Shown here one piece after another: positions 35,654-47,057 of a stretch of 64,000 nt of DNA. The translations under genes and the position numbers were made by a program. The DNA is from Cinnamomum chago. Taxonomy: Eukaryota > Streptophyta > Magnoliopsida > Laurales > Lauraceae. Under the pieces are notes generated by a model that worked only from the letters and a program-made list of their open reading frames with translations, did no database searches and was not told where the DNA came from. The stretch lies in contig CP142460.1 of NCBI GenBank assembly GCA_038049695.1, positions 41,400,501 through 41,464,500 of the forward strand. Direction: 5' to 3'. Positions within the stretch are counted from its first letter, which is position 1. The number at the start of each line of letters is the position of its first letter.

Positions 35654-36315
35654 TGTAAGTGCCTAAAAATTACGGACTTGGTTAAGGGAGGGTTAAGCTC
35701 TCGACTTGGTGATCTGAGGAATGATCAGGGGAAAGGACCGGGTCTCCGATGACCTGAAAAAGGAACGAAGGTCAGAGCCCCTGGCTGTAGGCAGCCGAAG
35801 GCACTCCGATGCTCAAGTTAGTGTGATAACTGAGAAAAATGGAGAAGGAGAAGTATGGGGGGAGGACTTGTCGCGTACCTCATGTGGTTCTCCTTCATAC
35901 AATATATAGACATGCGAGTCATCATCGGACTGGACCCTAGGGGGAGACGGAAGTCCCATCAGTATGTACTTTTCTCTCCTGAGTGGGGGTAGGTAAAAAG
36001 GGGACGTCCCATCGGACCATCCTTCTACGCCTATGGATGTGTCCTTGAGATAAGGCGTGCCTCTTATCTTGGTCCGGTGCCCACTCTATTTGTTAGTTCG
36101 CCGTCCCCGTCACGGTACATACTGAGTGACAGGAGGCTGAGATCGGGGTTAAGGCCGAGACCGAGGTGGATGCTTGTGAACGTAGCCACCGAGATGGGCT
36201 CCACGCTCCCCAGAGATGGTGTAACTGCCGAGCTTGGATAATACCGAGACTAAGGATAGTCAGAAATCGGGGAGTGGCCCCACATAATTCTGTGATTACA
36301 AATCGACCCCACACA
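35654..36315 (-). repeat. Tat 3' LTR (662 bp)
   Basis: On the plus strand it runs TGTAAGTGCC...CCCCACACA. It is nearly identical to 46371-47052 with scattered substitutions. The other copy has a short extra stretch that includes a doubled GCATTTATGGCT (about 46836-46860). On the minus strand the preceding purine tract is AGCTAGGGGGCAAT (about 36316-36329). Confidence 0.9.
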
Positions 36316-36858
36316 ATTGCCCCCTAGCTCTCGACCTCTTTGGTTCCCCTCGAGGTCGGGAGCTAAGATTTGAATGGATGGGCTGGCCCTGTCTAATCGT
36401 ATCTTGTTGTCGTACGATCCTCATCATGATTCCTTTTCGTTTGCCCTAGGCAATAAATATGGTATCATAATTGCTTCACCAAGGTGGGCACGCGGGCACC
36501 GTTCCGTATGCCCGAGGTGATAAATACCGTAACAGAGGCATGGTGAGAGATGGACCGGCGCTGCCACGTGTAACCCTTCGTCTGATTGTTCACCGGGATC
36601 AAAGCGACGCGTGGCGAGTCCGAAGCGTTGCCTCACTGAACCCGGAGACTTCTTTCCCTTTGTTTTTCACTCTTTGCTTTTCATTCTTAGCAAACCGTCA
36701 CTTCCTCTCTGTGAGTTCTCTTCTCTGTTACTCTCCTTCGCCTCTTTTTCCTTTTGTTTTTAGAGGGTTTCAGCCCCTTAGGTTTTTCTAGTTTTCGCTT
36801 CCTCTCCTTTGCTCTCTGCCCCCTTAACCCTTAGGAAATGGGAATTTACAGTCATTAG
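36316..36858 (-). other. Tat polypurine tract and spacer upstream of the antisense ORF
   Basis: The polypurine tract is followed by about 0.5 kb of non-coding sequence with T/C-rich parts (36650-36790). For the + strand ORF that follows, this is the upstream region. A + strand ATG at 36838 is in frame with it but meets a TAG at 36856. Confidence 0.65.
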
Positions 36859-37983
36859 TTAGAGGGTCCCGCAGCCCTGGAGGGATTCAGGACGGCGTTT
36901 AAGATTCCTGCTAACGTTCTGGTGAAGCCCGACAACCTCCAAGGCCTCTTCAACGGCCTCACCCGATACAAGGATTGGATGCCCTTCCCTCTGTTGTCGA
37001 TATGCGAGGGTGGGGTTAGGTTCCCTATCCACCTGTTTCTCCGATCCTGCCTCAGTTCGTGGCGGATTTGCCCTTTCCAGCTAATGCCAAATGGGTTTAA
37101 AATTATAATGGGCGTGGCGGAGCTGAATTGGATCCTCGACATCAACCTCGGTGTACATGACATAGAGGATGTCTATGACATCTGTAGGACCGCGGGGAGC
37201 GAGGATTCATACTATCTTCGGGCGAAGGCTAGACGCCGGCCCTTGCTCAATGCCCTGGAAGACTCGAGCAAGTATGCCGGGGATGACCGCCTACTGGTCT
37301 CGGGGAACTGGGAGTTCGGGGAGACCGAGATCAAGGAGGAGCGGAGAATCCAGGTCCCACGGAAACCCGGGACCCCTCTGAGTAAATACTTGTTTCTCCG
37401 GCTTTATTTGTGTTGTTTTTGCGCTTCGACTTGCCGAGCTGATGTCCTCTATTTTCTGCACAAGTGTTCAGTGAAGGAGGAGAGATGCCGGCCTTCGAGT
37501 AAATACCTCTACCACGGTCACCACGATCGGGCTGCCTTTTCGCTGCTCGGATACAAGCCGCGGTACCAGTCTTACACCAGGAAGACTGCCGAGATCCCCC
37601 TTGAGCCGATAGGGGAGATCGTGCTCGCGCTTGTGGAGACGAGTGGCCAGGCCGCGGAGCCCCAGGGCCCAATCTTAGTTGCAGACAGCTCCTCCGATCG
37701 AGACCAAGCGGAAGAGGAGATGGACGGGCCGCACCCTCCTTTGAAGAACTTGGGAACCATGATTCTCGAGGGCCGAGTTTCCCCCACCCCGAAGCGTGCC
37801 CCCAGTGGGCCTGGCGCTGTTCAAGGCTCTTCAGCCAGCGCCCCCTTCGCTCCCTCAGGCGCAGCAGGGACCTCCTCCTCCGCGAAAGGCAAGAGTGCGA
37901 GATGCCCCCCCGCAGGAGAAGAGGGGGAGGTCGGAAGAGCCTCCCAAGGATGCCCGGCCGCCCTAAGACTCTCGGCCGCCTAA
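36859..37983 (+). CDS. Tat antisense ORF, PF04195-type (putative gypsy type transposon) protein
   Basis: The open frame runs on the strand opposite to gag-pol, between integrase and the 3' LTR. It starts after a TAG at 36856, so the true start is uncertain; the upstream in-frame ATG at 36838 is cut off by that stop. The first about 80 residues contain RFPIHLFLRSCLSSW and QLMPNGFKIIMG, the pattern of the plant domain called putative gypsy type transposon (PF04195). The remainder is Arg/Glu/Pro/Ser-rich and low-complexity. Extra ORFs at this position and orientation are known in Tat elements; their function is unknown. The frame runs to 37983, and related Arg/Glu-rich coding continues in other frames to about 38400, so the 3' end may be frameshifted. 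Confidence 0.68.
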   Translation, partial: LEGPAALEGFRTAFKIPANVLVKPDNLQGLFNGLTRYKDWMPFPLLSICEGGVRFPIHLFLRSCLSSWRICPFQLMPNGFKIIMGVAELNWILDINLGVHDIEDVYDICRTAGSEDSYYLRAKARRRPLLNALEDSSKYAGDDRLLVSGNWEFGETEIKEERRIQVPRKPGTPLSKYLFLRLYLCCFCASTCRADVLYFLHKCSVKEERCRPSSKYLYHGHHDRAAFSLLGYKPRYQSYTRKTAEIPLEPIGEIVLALVETSGQAAEPQGPILVADSSSDRDQAEEEMDGPHPPLKNLGTMILEGRVSPTPKRAPSGPGAVQGSSASAPFAPSGAAGTSSSAKGKSARCPPAGEEGEVGRASQGCPAALRLSAA

Positions 37984-38399
37984 GAAGACTTGGTCGCGGG
38001 CAGCGGAGGCCGAGAAGGACACTCTGCTGCCAAGAGAAACTCGGTCGCTGGCCGCGGAGGCGGAGAAGGAGGGTGAGGGGCCCCCACCTGAAAAGAGGCT
38101 CCGTGTGGGGGGCGAGGAGGAACGGGTCCAGGAAGCGGATCCACAGACCCGGCCTCACAAGCCGATGCCCTGGAGGCCCAACTTCGACCTCAACCCCTGC
38201 GAGCCTATGACTGTGGAGGACCAGATGGGGACCTCCACCAGGACGCTCTCGGCAGTTGCCCGGGGATGTGCTCTCCCTTTGGACATGGAAAGGCACAATA
38301 AATCCAGGACAATGAGCCTGCTCTACTCGACGATGAAGGATATAAACGCACACTTTCTCCAAAAGATCCCACTTTCATTGATTTATCACTTGAGTACAT

Positions 38400-39685
38400 T
38401 TAGAAGTAGTATTTCTTGAGCTGAGCGGCATTCCATGGTCGTGGCAATTCTCTGTCGTCCATGCTCTTGAGCCTATAAGCCGACCTCCCGGATACCGAGA
38501 CCACTTTAAAAGGCCCGAGCCAGTTTGGGGCTAGCTTGCCTTCATTGGGATCTTTGTCTGCTGGAAGCGCTTTCTTCAACACCAGTTCCCCGATGGAGAA
38601 CTTCCTTTCTTTGACTTTCTGATTGTATCCCCTGGATAGCTGTTGCTGGTAGGAGGCCAGGTGTATTGATGTCGCTTCTCTTCGCTCCTCAGCCAGGTCG
38701 AGCTCTTTGGCGATGTTCACTTCATTCTGCCCCTGGTTGAAGAGATCCGACCTCAAGGTCGGGAGACCGACTTCGAGAGGGATTACAACTTCCATTCCGT
38801 AGGCCAAGGAGAAAGGAGTTACCGAAGTGGATCGTCTCGAGGTGGTCCTGTTTGCCCAAAGGACACTTGGTAATTCTTCCACCCATCTGCCCTTAGCCTT
38901 ATCAAGTCTCTTTTTTAGTCCGTCCAGTACCACCTTGTTTGAGATTTCTGCTTGTCCGTTGCTCTGTGGGTAGGCCGGGGTTGCATAGAGGTTCCTGATA
39001 CCGATCTCCTAGCAGAAGTTCTTCAAAAAGTTTGAGTCGAACTGGGTCTCGTTGTCTGAGACCAGAGCTCGGGGGATCCCAAACCTCGTGACAATGTTTT
39101 TCCATACAAAATTCTTTGTGTCCTGCTCGGTGATGGAGGATAAGGCTTCTGCTTCTATCCATTTGGTGAAATAATCAGTGCCCACTATCAGCCACCTTTT
39201 GTTTCCTGGAGTTCGGTGAAGAGGTCCCACGATGTCTAGTCCCCACTGAGCGAAGGGCCATGGACTGGAGAGGGGACTCAAGTCCTGTGCTGGTTGGTGT
39301 AAGGAGTGGGAGAACTTCTGACATTTTTCACACTTCCTGGCGTAGAGCTGGGCATCCTTTTGCATGTAGGGCCACCAATAGCCCTGGCTGTTGGCCCTGT
39401 ACGCCAGTGATCTTCCTCCGATGTGGCTTCCACAGATTCCTTCGTGAATTTTGAAAAGGAAGTCATCTACCTTGCTCGGGTGAACGCATTGGAGATACGG
39501 TCCTGTGAAGGACTTTCTATATAGTTTCTCTTCTGGGGATAGCAAAAAATGAGCTGCTTTCATTCTGACCATGTGGGCTTCATTCCTGTCTTGAGGGAGT
39601 CTATCTTCTTTGAGTAATGCTATGATTGGATCCATCCAGCTTGGACCGAGATCAACGCAGAGGACTTGCCGAGCTGGGTGGAGTT
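38400..39685 (-). pseudogene. Tat integrase, interrupted by a TAG
   Basis: On the minus strand the first part (39635-39009) has the zinc finger (HEGICGSHIGG, CEKCQKF), the first Asp (WGLDIVGP) and the second Asp (VSDNETQF). An in-frame TAG follows NFC at 39009. The same frame resumes with YATPAYPQSNGQAE, giving the catalytic Glu, and continues into the C-terminal domain (WLGPFKVVSV) ending at 38400. Integrase would insert the element DNA into the chromosome. The upstream linker is split from RNase H by the insert at 39691-41661. Confidence 0.88.
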
Positions 39686-39690
39686 CTATG

Positions 39691-41661
39691 TGTTGGGATT
39701 GGTGTATGCCCTAAAGCCCACTAACTGCACTCACATCTCTGTTACTGGATATTTATTGGTTATTTAATAGAATGACATCTTTCTCTTATTACTGGTGTAT
39801 ATGTATGGTTGTGTAAGGCCCATTGTTTTCTAGTAAATGACTTGGGTGTGTAGTGACTGCACACAGAAAGGTCTAAGTCATGGACACTGGAAATAACTAA
39901 TTTGTTCATAACTGAGAGGTGGAGTTGGGCACTTCATCTTGGTATAAGTTATAGTGAGAAACTCTCCTGTGTTAAGGGTGACTTACCTTAGTCACAGGAG
40001 GTCTTTCCCGGATATATCTCATTAGTGCATGTGTCATGCATTGAACAGGACCATTAAAGGTGTGATCTCTAAAATAGTACTATCACAGAGAGAGATCAAG
40101 TCACCTCTTGCTACTGAGTGACCAGTGCTCTTAATCTTGAGCATTTGTGGATGAACTGACGAAGTCAAGTTCTTGTGCTTTAATTCACTATTGGGTGAGA
40201 TCTTTTTCATGGGTCAACAGCTCTGTGTTTTGGGTGCTCGGGCTTGATTAGTTGGGACGTGCAAATGCAATATGGAATCTATGCCATCGTGTGATGGAAT
40301 GATCGTCCCCTTAGAATTATCCGATTAATCATCAGAATCTAAGATCTTAGTATTGGATGTTCCATATGGATATTGAACTTGTGGGTCGCTCCCTGGATCA
40401 AGAGAATGATATCCGGATGATGATTAAGTCAAGGGTATGAAGTTCTAAGGATGAGATGTAATCAAGAAGGTAGATAGTATATCGGTTAACCTACTTGATT
40501 ATGGATGTTACATAGAGGGGCATTGTGGTCATTGTACTTGGTAGGTCAAAGACAATCGTCAGTTTATGATGAGCTTTATTTGCAATTTAATATTTGTCCC
40601 TGGAGTGCAACCATAACTCTCTAGTGGAATGAGTTAAGGTTAAAATGATCCTAGTGTTGCTATGGGGTTAGCATGGACATTTTGGTCATTTTGGGAGCCA
40701 AGGGCAAATATGTCTTTTGGTCCCTCTTCTAGTCACTTTCCTATATTGGCATGGTTTCCTAATTTAATTAGATGATATGTGGTTGAATTAATTTTGTGGA
40801 AAAATATTTTTGAGTTTAAATTCAAATAGGCTTTTGATGGCATACATGAATTTAACTCTAGCTAAAATATTAACTTGTGGGCCATGGTGTGTTTATCTAT
40901 CTTGTGGGCCAGCCATGAGGGGAGCCCCTTGTGTGAGGTTTCCAAGTTTAACTAGGTATCTTTACTTGGAAGGTAGAATTCCTCTTTGGGTAAGAATTCC
41001 TATAATTAAAGTTTACTAAATTTTAGTATCTTTAATTAGAAAGTGTTGCACTACTAAGGTGGCTGGTTACTAATTTTATGGGATACTCATTCCTATTAGA
41101 GAGAACTAAAAAGGAATGAGAATAACATGTTATATATACCCCACACTACCCTAGGCGTGCAACATGCAATCAGAATTGCCCTAGGCGTGAAAGACATAGG
41201 AACTCCATTGGCTGCCCAAGAGAGAAAGAAACTCACGCCCATTGCTCTCTTCTTCTTCATTCATTGAAGAAAGGAGATCAGGTCCTGGTTCTTTTCCACA
41301 AGTTATATTTCAGAAAACCCATCTATGAATCCATAGTTTGATCCCACAATCAAAGCCAATAAGATTGGGTTGTGGAATAGAAGAGAAGATCAAAACAAAA
41401 GCTACTGCAGAAAATTCCTGCAACTTGCATTGCTGACTGCAGGCTGAGATCAGACCTTTGGAGCTTTCTTTTCAGAGATTTGAGGCCTTCATATCATCAA
41501 GGTATTAGTCCTCTATCATCTCCTTTCATTATACACATGTTGATCATGATTCCATGGAGTTTTATGCGTGTTTCATGGCTGCCAAATCAGATCTGTTTTC
41601 GTTTCGAAAACCATATCAGCCATGGACGTCCAAGTTCAGATCAGAATAGCATGAACTTTCA
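39691..41661 (+). mobile_element. Probable solo LTR of a copia-type element
   Basis: The 1971-bp insert runs from TGTTGGGATTGG to GAACTTTCA, flanked by CTATG on both sides (39686-39690 and 41662-41666). With the insert and one CTATG ignored, the Tat reading frame is continuous across the site. It has TG...CA ends, no coding domain, and a TATA-like TATATATA near 41130 on the + strand. The absence of an internal region suggests LTR-LTR recombination. The start resembles Angela-like copia LTRs; that assignment is from memory. The small frames inside (40810-41019, 41480-41872) look non-coding. Confidence 0.82.
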
Positions 41662-41666
41662 CTATG

Positions 41667-42250
41667 CTTGGTTTTTTCAATGTCCCCACATCAACTGTCC
41701 TTCTTTTTCCTGCTTCTACGACCAAGGCCAAGTTGGCAAGGGCGTCTACGTGGCAGTTGGACTCCCTGCCGATTTGCTTGACTTCTGCTTTCTCGAACTG
41801 GGAGAGGAGCTGTTTCGTGTGGGCCAAGTAGACCGCCATCCTTTCGTCTCGAGCTTGAAAATCTCCTTTTAGCTGGTTTGTCACCAGCTGGGAGTCGCTG
41901 AAGACTACTAGCCGATGTGCCCCCAGTATTCTTGCGCTACCGAGACCCGCAATCAGCGCTTCGTACTCTGCTTCATTATTGGATGCTTTGAAGTCAAGGG
42001 TCAGTGCTTGTTCGATGACTAGCCCCTTTGGGGATTGGAGGACTATGCCAGCGCCAGCCCTTCTAGATGTCGAAGATCCATCGACGAAGACCTTCCAGGC
42101 CGACTTAAGGAACTATTTCCAAGATCGGTCTTGCTAGGTCTCGGCCGTCTCATCGTCCCTGTTGTCATCGTCCCTGCTGCCCCCAAGTTCGGTATCGAGT
42201 AAGGTTGGTGCCGAACTAGGAGAAGTGAACTTGACGATGAAATCTGCCAG
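41667..42250 (-). pseudogene. Tat second (archaeal-type) RNase H
   Basis: Minus-strand translation shows the four acidic landmarks in order: FVDGSS, NNEAEYEALIAG, VFSDSQLVTNQ and NCHVDALANLA. This extra RNase H between the pol RNase H and integrase is diagnostic for Tat elements. An in-frame TAG near 42110 lies just before the domain and a TAA separates it from the upstream pol frame at 42254. The frame runs on into the LTR insert at its end. Confidence 0.83.
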
Positions 42251-42253
42251 AAT

Positions 42254-43250
42254 TTATGCTTTAATCACCATTCTGGGTTGATATTGGATATCGAATTGCC
42301 CCAGTTCAACGGCCCTCTTGGAGACTCTGCCGGAAAAGTCCGCCTTCCGAAAAAGGGATTTAAGCAGGTACTCCGTGACAACCACCACCGGGTATGTCTG
42401 GATGTAGTGGGAGAGTTTGCGAGAGGTGCTGATGAGTGCTAGTGCCAACTTCTCGAGTGGCAGGTACCTGGTCTCGGCGTCGAGCAAGATCTTGCTTGTG
42501 TAGTAAATGGGTTGCTGCTGCTTGTCGTTCTCTCGAACTAACACCGAGCTCACTGCGTGGTCCGAGACTACTAGGTAGAGATAGAGGAGGTCACCTTGTG
42601 ATGGAGTGGACAATAGTGGTGGTGAAAAGAGGTACTCCTTGAGTTTCTCCAGCGCTTGATCACATTCAGGGGTCCACTGGAATTTGGAGCACTTTTTCAA
42701 GAGTTGGAAGAAAGGATGACATTTGTCCGAAGCTCGGCTGATGAAGCGATTGAGTGCAGTAGCCATCCCTGTGAGCCTTTCGACCTGCTTGGCCGAGGTC
42801 GGGCTCTGAATCGCCTGAATAGCTGCAATCTGCTCTGGATTGGCCTCAATCCCTCTCCTGGTCACCAGGCTCCCCAGGAACTTGCCGGAACCGACGCCAA
42901 ACGCACACTTGGAGGCATTTAATTTGAACTGAAACTTTCTGACGACGGCGAATGTTTGGCGCAGGTCCGTCAGATGGTCCTGCGACTTCTTGGACTTAAC
43001 CACCATGTCATCGATGTAGACCTCAACTGTCTTCCCAAGTTGGGCTTGGAACATCTTCGTGACCAGCCTTTGGTACGTTGCCCCAGCGTTCTTTAACCCA
43101 AAGGGCATCACTTTGTAACAGTAGATGCCTCGAGGTGTTATGAACGCGGTTTTCTCGTCATCAAATCCGTACATGGGGATCTGGTGGTAGCCTCGGTAGG
43201 CGTCGAGGAAGCTCATCCTATCGTGTCCCGAGGTGGCGTCGATCATATGG
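42254..43250 (-). pseudogene. Tat reverse transcriptase and RNase H
   Basis: The minus-strand frame has FLDAYRGYHQIPM, KVMPFGLKNAGATYQR and the catalytic VYIDDMVVKSK of RT, then an RNase H-like segment (LYLYLVVSDHAVSSVL, LPLEKLALALI). The N-terminal finger (WRVCVDFTDLNKTCPKDSF) is in another frame, so a one-base shift lies near 43255. It ends at a TAA after VIKA, where family members normally read on (ILADF follows in the sequence). Confidence 0.88.
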
Positions 43251-44200
43251 TCTATCCTTGGGAGGGGAGAAGCTGTCCTTGGGGCAGGTTTTGTTGAGAT
43301 CGGTGAAGTCCACACAGACCCTCCACTTGCCATTCTTCTTCTTAACCACTACTGTGTTGGCCAACCACTTCGGATAGTGCACTTCGCAGATTGCTCTGGC
43401 CTCGAGGAGTTTGTCTACTTCTTCAATTACTGCTTCTGTCTGCAGGACCCCTGTTCTGCGGGCCTTTTGCACTATGGGCTTGTGCCCGGGGTCGACATTT
43501 AGTTTGTGGCACATGACCTCGGGGTCGATCCCGGGCATCTCGTATGGAGTCCAAGCGAAGACGTCCTTATTTTGCAATAGAAAGTCAAGCAGCTCAGACC
43601 GCTCGTTGTCGGGGAGCTTGTTTCCTAGCAAGAAATACCGTTCAGGGTCGTCGGAATTGATCTTGACCTCGGTGAGCTCTTCCACGCTCTTTTGCTCTGC
43701 TAGGCGACCGACATCCTCGAGTTCGGCCTCCAGTTCGGCCATATGCACTTGTTGTGGCTCCGTTTCACCAGGCACTACGGCCGTGAGGCACTGTCTGGCC
43801 ATCTGCTGATCCCCCCGTACAGTTACTATTTCGATCACCCCTCCGGCCTCCTCTAATGGAAACTTGAGTTTCTGATGAAGGGTGGAAGGTACTACCTCCA
43901 TGGCATGCATCCAACTCCGCCCCATTATCAAATTGTAAGGAGACGGTGCGTCCACCACCATAAAGTCTGCCATCTTCGTGGCGCCTCCTATTCGGACTTC
44001 AAGTGAGATCCTTCCTTTGGGGTATATTGGCTTCGCGCTGAAGCCTGTTAGGGGGACGCGGGCTTCCTGCAAGTCGGACTCTGTCAGGCCAAGCTGCTTG
44101 AAACAGCTGTAGTAGAGGATCTCGGACGAACTCCCCGGATCTATGAGGATGCGCTTCACGGTGTAATTGTTCAGCCTTAAGGTGAGGGTGAGTGCGTCGT
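43251..44200 (-). pseudogene. Tat aspartic protease and start of RT
   Basis: The minus-strand frame 44159-43218 begins with the protease (RILIDPGSSSEILY, with D-P-G at the active site; YNLIMGRSWMHAM near its end). It then carries the linker and RT N-terminus up to NKTCPKDSF. An upstream TAG near 44209 interrupts the reading from gag. The frameshift near 43255 disconnects it from the RT core. Confidence 0.85.
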
Positions 44201-44209
44201 TATGGGGGA

Positions 44210-46349
44210 ACTAGACCCCTACTAGGTCCTTGTTCGAGAACCAGATCTTGGGCTTCTCTTTCCTGGCTTTCTTTGGTGGGGGCTCCAGTTCGGCCGACAT
44301 CACTTGTTTGCCATGGGCAGCCCTCCTGGCCTCTGACCGAGCTTGGACACTTCCTCCATTGGGAGCAGGGGCCAGGTGAATGACATTGATGATACCTGTC
44401 GGCTCGTCGCTGTCCTGGTCACCACTGGGTAGGGCGTGCTGCTGAGTCTAGTTGATCCTCTCCTCCTCCTTGATATACTCTCGAAGGTGCCCGTCTCTGA
44501 CGAGCTTCTCGAGGTGGGACTTTAGAGCCATGCAGTCTTCGGTCATGTGTCCATGCTGTTTGTGGTAAGAACAGTTCTTGCTTCGATCTCGGGTGGATGG
44601 GTCGACCCTCATCGGTTGTGGCCACTGGAAATAAGGTTCTGCCTTGATTTTTCTGAGGAGTCTATAGATGGGCTCCTTGAAGACAACATTAACGGCCCTG
44701 TAAGGATCGCCGGTCGGCTTGGGAGGGTGGAACTTCGGTCTCTTGCTGCTACCCGAGACGGAGGTTGAGAAAGATGTCAAACTGGTGGCCCTCTTCGTAT
44801 CTGGCCTTTGTTTGGAGAACATCCCTTCCCCCCTGGAGGTTTGGTTCTTCTACGGGAGCCTGAACCGTTCCTTGCCATGAGCTTCGTCCTCTTCCTGCTC
44901 AATGTACTGATTCACCCTCGCCATCAACGCTTTCATCATCGTCACAGGAGTTCGGACCAAGTCCTTTCGGAGTTCGTTTCCTGGGAGAAAGGCCTGCCGG
45001 AAGCACATGATGGCGACGTCATCGTTGGCGTCAGTGATCTGGCTGTATATCGTCCAGAATCTTCTGGCGAATGCAGTGATACTTTTACCGTCCTTCATCC
45101 GGATCGCCATGAGGTTGCTACCCGTCTTCGGGATGACACGGTGCACCTGGAACCTCTCGACAAATGAGCTTCAGAGCTGCCGCCAGTTCGTGACCGACCC
45201 GGAAGGGATCGCGCAGAACCATCGGAGTGGGAGGTCGCCTAGGCTTGAGGAGAAGACCTTGCAATTCAGGTGGCTGACATCCCCCCAAACCGACATCCGC
45301 TGAGTGAAATGTCGCAGATGTGCTTCTGGGTCCGAGGTCCCGTCATAAAGGACGAACCTCGGGATGCTGAATCTCTCGGGGAGAGAGAGATCTTTTATTT
45401 CCTGTGAGAAGGGGGACATGCCCTGGTCATTGTCTCCTTCGCGGTCCTCCATTTGGCCTCGGGTGAAACCGACCTCGGCCAGCCGGGCCTGGACCTCTTG
45501 TTTGACGTAGTGGTCCAGTAGTTCCTTCAAGCCCGTCGTGTTTTCTGGCCTCTGGGATCCTGGCCCCCGACGCGACCCCCCGAGGTTGCTAAGTAGGTGG
45601 CTGCTGCTCGAGCCTTCCTCTTCGCAGCGATCTCTCCTTCTGTCGTTGAGGACCCGCCTCAGATCTCGGCTGCCCGGACGGTTTTGATGTCGCCTGGGAG
45701 GCGGAACACAAGATCTTCTCTCATTTGCCTTGAGCTGCTCCAGGAGATGACGAATCAACTCCTCTTTTTCTTGGAGGCTCCGGTTTTGGGCCTCAAGCTC
45801 TTCAAATAGGGGGTCATCTTCTTGTTTGCGAGCTTAATGAAAGGATTGATCGTCATTGTGAGTGCGATGGTGGGATTGATGGGATTTCGTTCTGACAGGG
45901 GTTCTGCCTCATCGTCGAATATCCGACGGGGAGGCATTCTGCTGTGGACCCCTGGGTGGCTGATTATCGAGGGGACGAGGGGCCTCATGATGGTCGTCAC
46001 GACGGAGGAGTGTCGTTACAGGCCGGGACGAGGAGTCCGACTGGACGACACCCTCTAAGTACGCGGGACCAGATTTTCCTCCGGACTTTCTTTGGCGGGG
46101 AATCCCAGGTAGCTCCTGCCTGACGGGGGGAACCTCTGTCGGTCCCGGAGGGGGAAGAAGAGCAGAACAAATGCCAGGGGGCGGTTCTGGAAGCACCGAC
46201 TGGAGCGGCTGAGGTTGCGAAAATGGTGGAAATGGGGGTTGTTCCGGCCGAGGGAAAGATGAAGCTCTTCGAGACTTCGACGCTCCTTCACCGCCGTATC
46301 TGGTTTTTGGAGGTATGGCTTTCACCCGTCTGATTTTGGTAAAGATCAT
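44210..46349 (-). pseudogene. Tat gag, multiply broken
   Basis: It starts at ATG 46349 immediately after the primer site. A Pro/Arg-rich N-terminal part is followed by a stop, an acidic coiled segment (FEELEAQNRSLQEKEELI), and the gag core (YDGTSDPEAHLRHFTQRM, FARRFWTIYSQI). A knuckle-like CSYHKQHGHMTEDC lies near 44570. Frames end at 45909, 45171, 44850 and 44448, mostly with the same frame resuming after the stop. Gag would form the particle; this copy cannot make a full protein. Confidence 0.85.
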
Positions 46350-46352
46350 ATT

Positions 46353-46370
46353 CCCACAGACGGCGCCAAC
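46353..46370 (-). other. Tat primer binding site
   Basis: On the minus strand TTGGCGCCGTCTGTGGG follows the LTR end (...TTACA) after one base. It is the primer-site type common in Tat/Ogre-like elements. It fixes the element's orientation as minus. Confidence 0.88.
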
Positions 46371-47052
46371 TGTAAGTGCCTAAAAATTACGGACTTGGTT
46401 AAGGGAGGGTTAAGCTCTCGACTTGGTGATCTGAGGAATGATCAGGGGAAAGGACCGGGTCTCCGATGACCTGAAAAAGGAACGAAGGTCAGAGCCCCTG
46501 GCTATAGGCAGCCGAAGGCACTCCGATGCTCAAGTTAGTGTGATAACTGAGAAAAATGGAAAAGGAGAAGTATGGGGGGAGGACTTGTTGCGTACCTCAT
46601 GTGGTTCTCCTTCATGCAATATATAGACATGAGAGTCATCATCGGACTGGACCCTAGGTGGAGACGGAAGTCCCATCAGTATGTACTTTTCTCTCCTGAG
46701 TGGGGGTAGGTAAAAAGGGGACGTCCCATCGGACCATCCTCCTACGCCTATGGACGTGGCCTTGAGATAAGGCGTGCCTCTTATCTAGGTCCGGCGCCCA
46801 CTCTATTTGTCAGTTCGTCGTCCCCGTCACGGCAACGCATTTATGGCTGCATTTATGGCTGAGTGACAGGAGGCCGAGATCGGGCTTAAGGTCGAGACCG
46901 AGGTGGATGCTTGTGAACGTAGCCACCGAGATGGTCTCCACGCTCCCCAGAGATGGTGCAACTGCCAAGCTTGGATAATACCGAGACTAAGGATAGTCCG
47001 AAATCGGGGAGTGGCCCCACATAATTCTGTGATTACAAATCGACCCCGCACA
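46371..47052 (-). repeat. Tat 5' LTR (682 bp)
   Basis: It is the partner of 35654-36315, with the same ends and scattered differences. The adjacent GTAAC (47053-47057) is the target duplication matching 35649-35653. Confidence 0.9.
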
Positions 47053-47057
47053 GTAAC

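Larger units (their letters stand above)
35654..47052 (-). mobile_element. Tat-type Ty3/gypsy element with antisense ORF
   Basis: The 11.4-kb element is inserted in the Athila 3' LTR, flanked by GTAAC (35649-35653 and 47053-47057). LTRs are 662 and 682 bp. On the minus strand the order is primer site, gag, protease, RT, RNase H, a second RNase H, integrase, an ORF on the opposite strand, polypurine tract, LTR. The second RNase H and the extra ORF are hallmarks of the Tat lineage. Coding parts are broken by stops, frameshifts and a 1971-bp insertion. Confidence 0.92.

Noticed and set aside
37331..38362. 343-codon minus-strand frame opposite the Tat antisense ORF
   Set aside because: It is Arg/Gly/Pro-rich, arises from GC-rich sequence, and has no domain. 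The + strand frame carries the recognisable PF04195 pattern.
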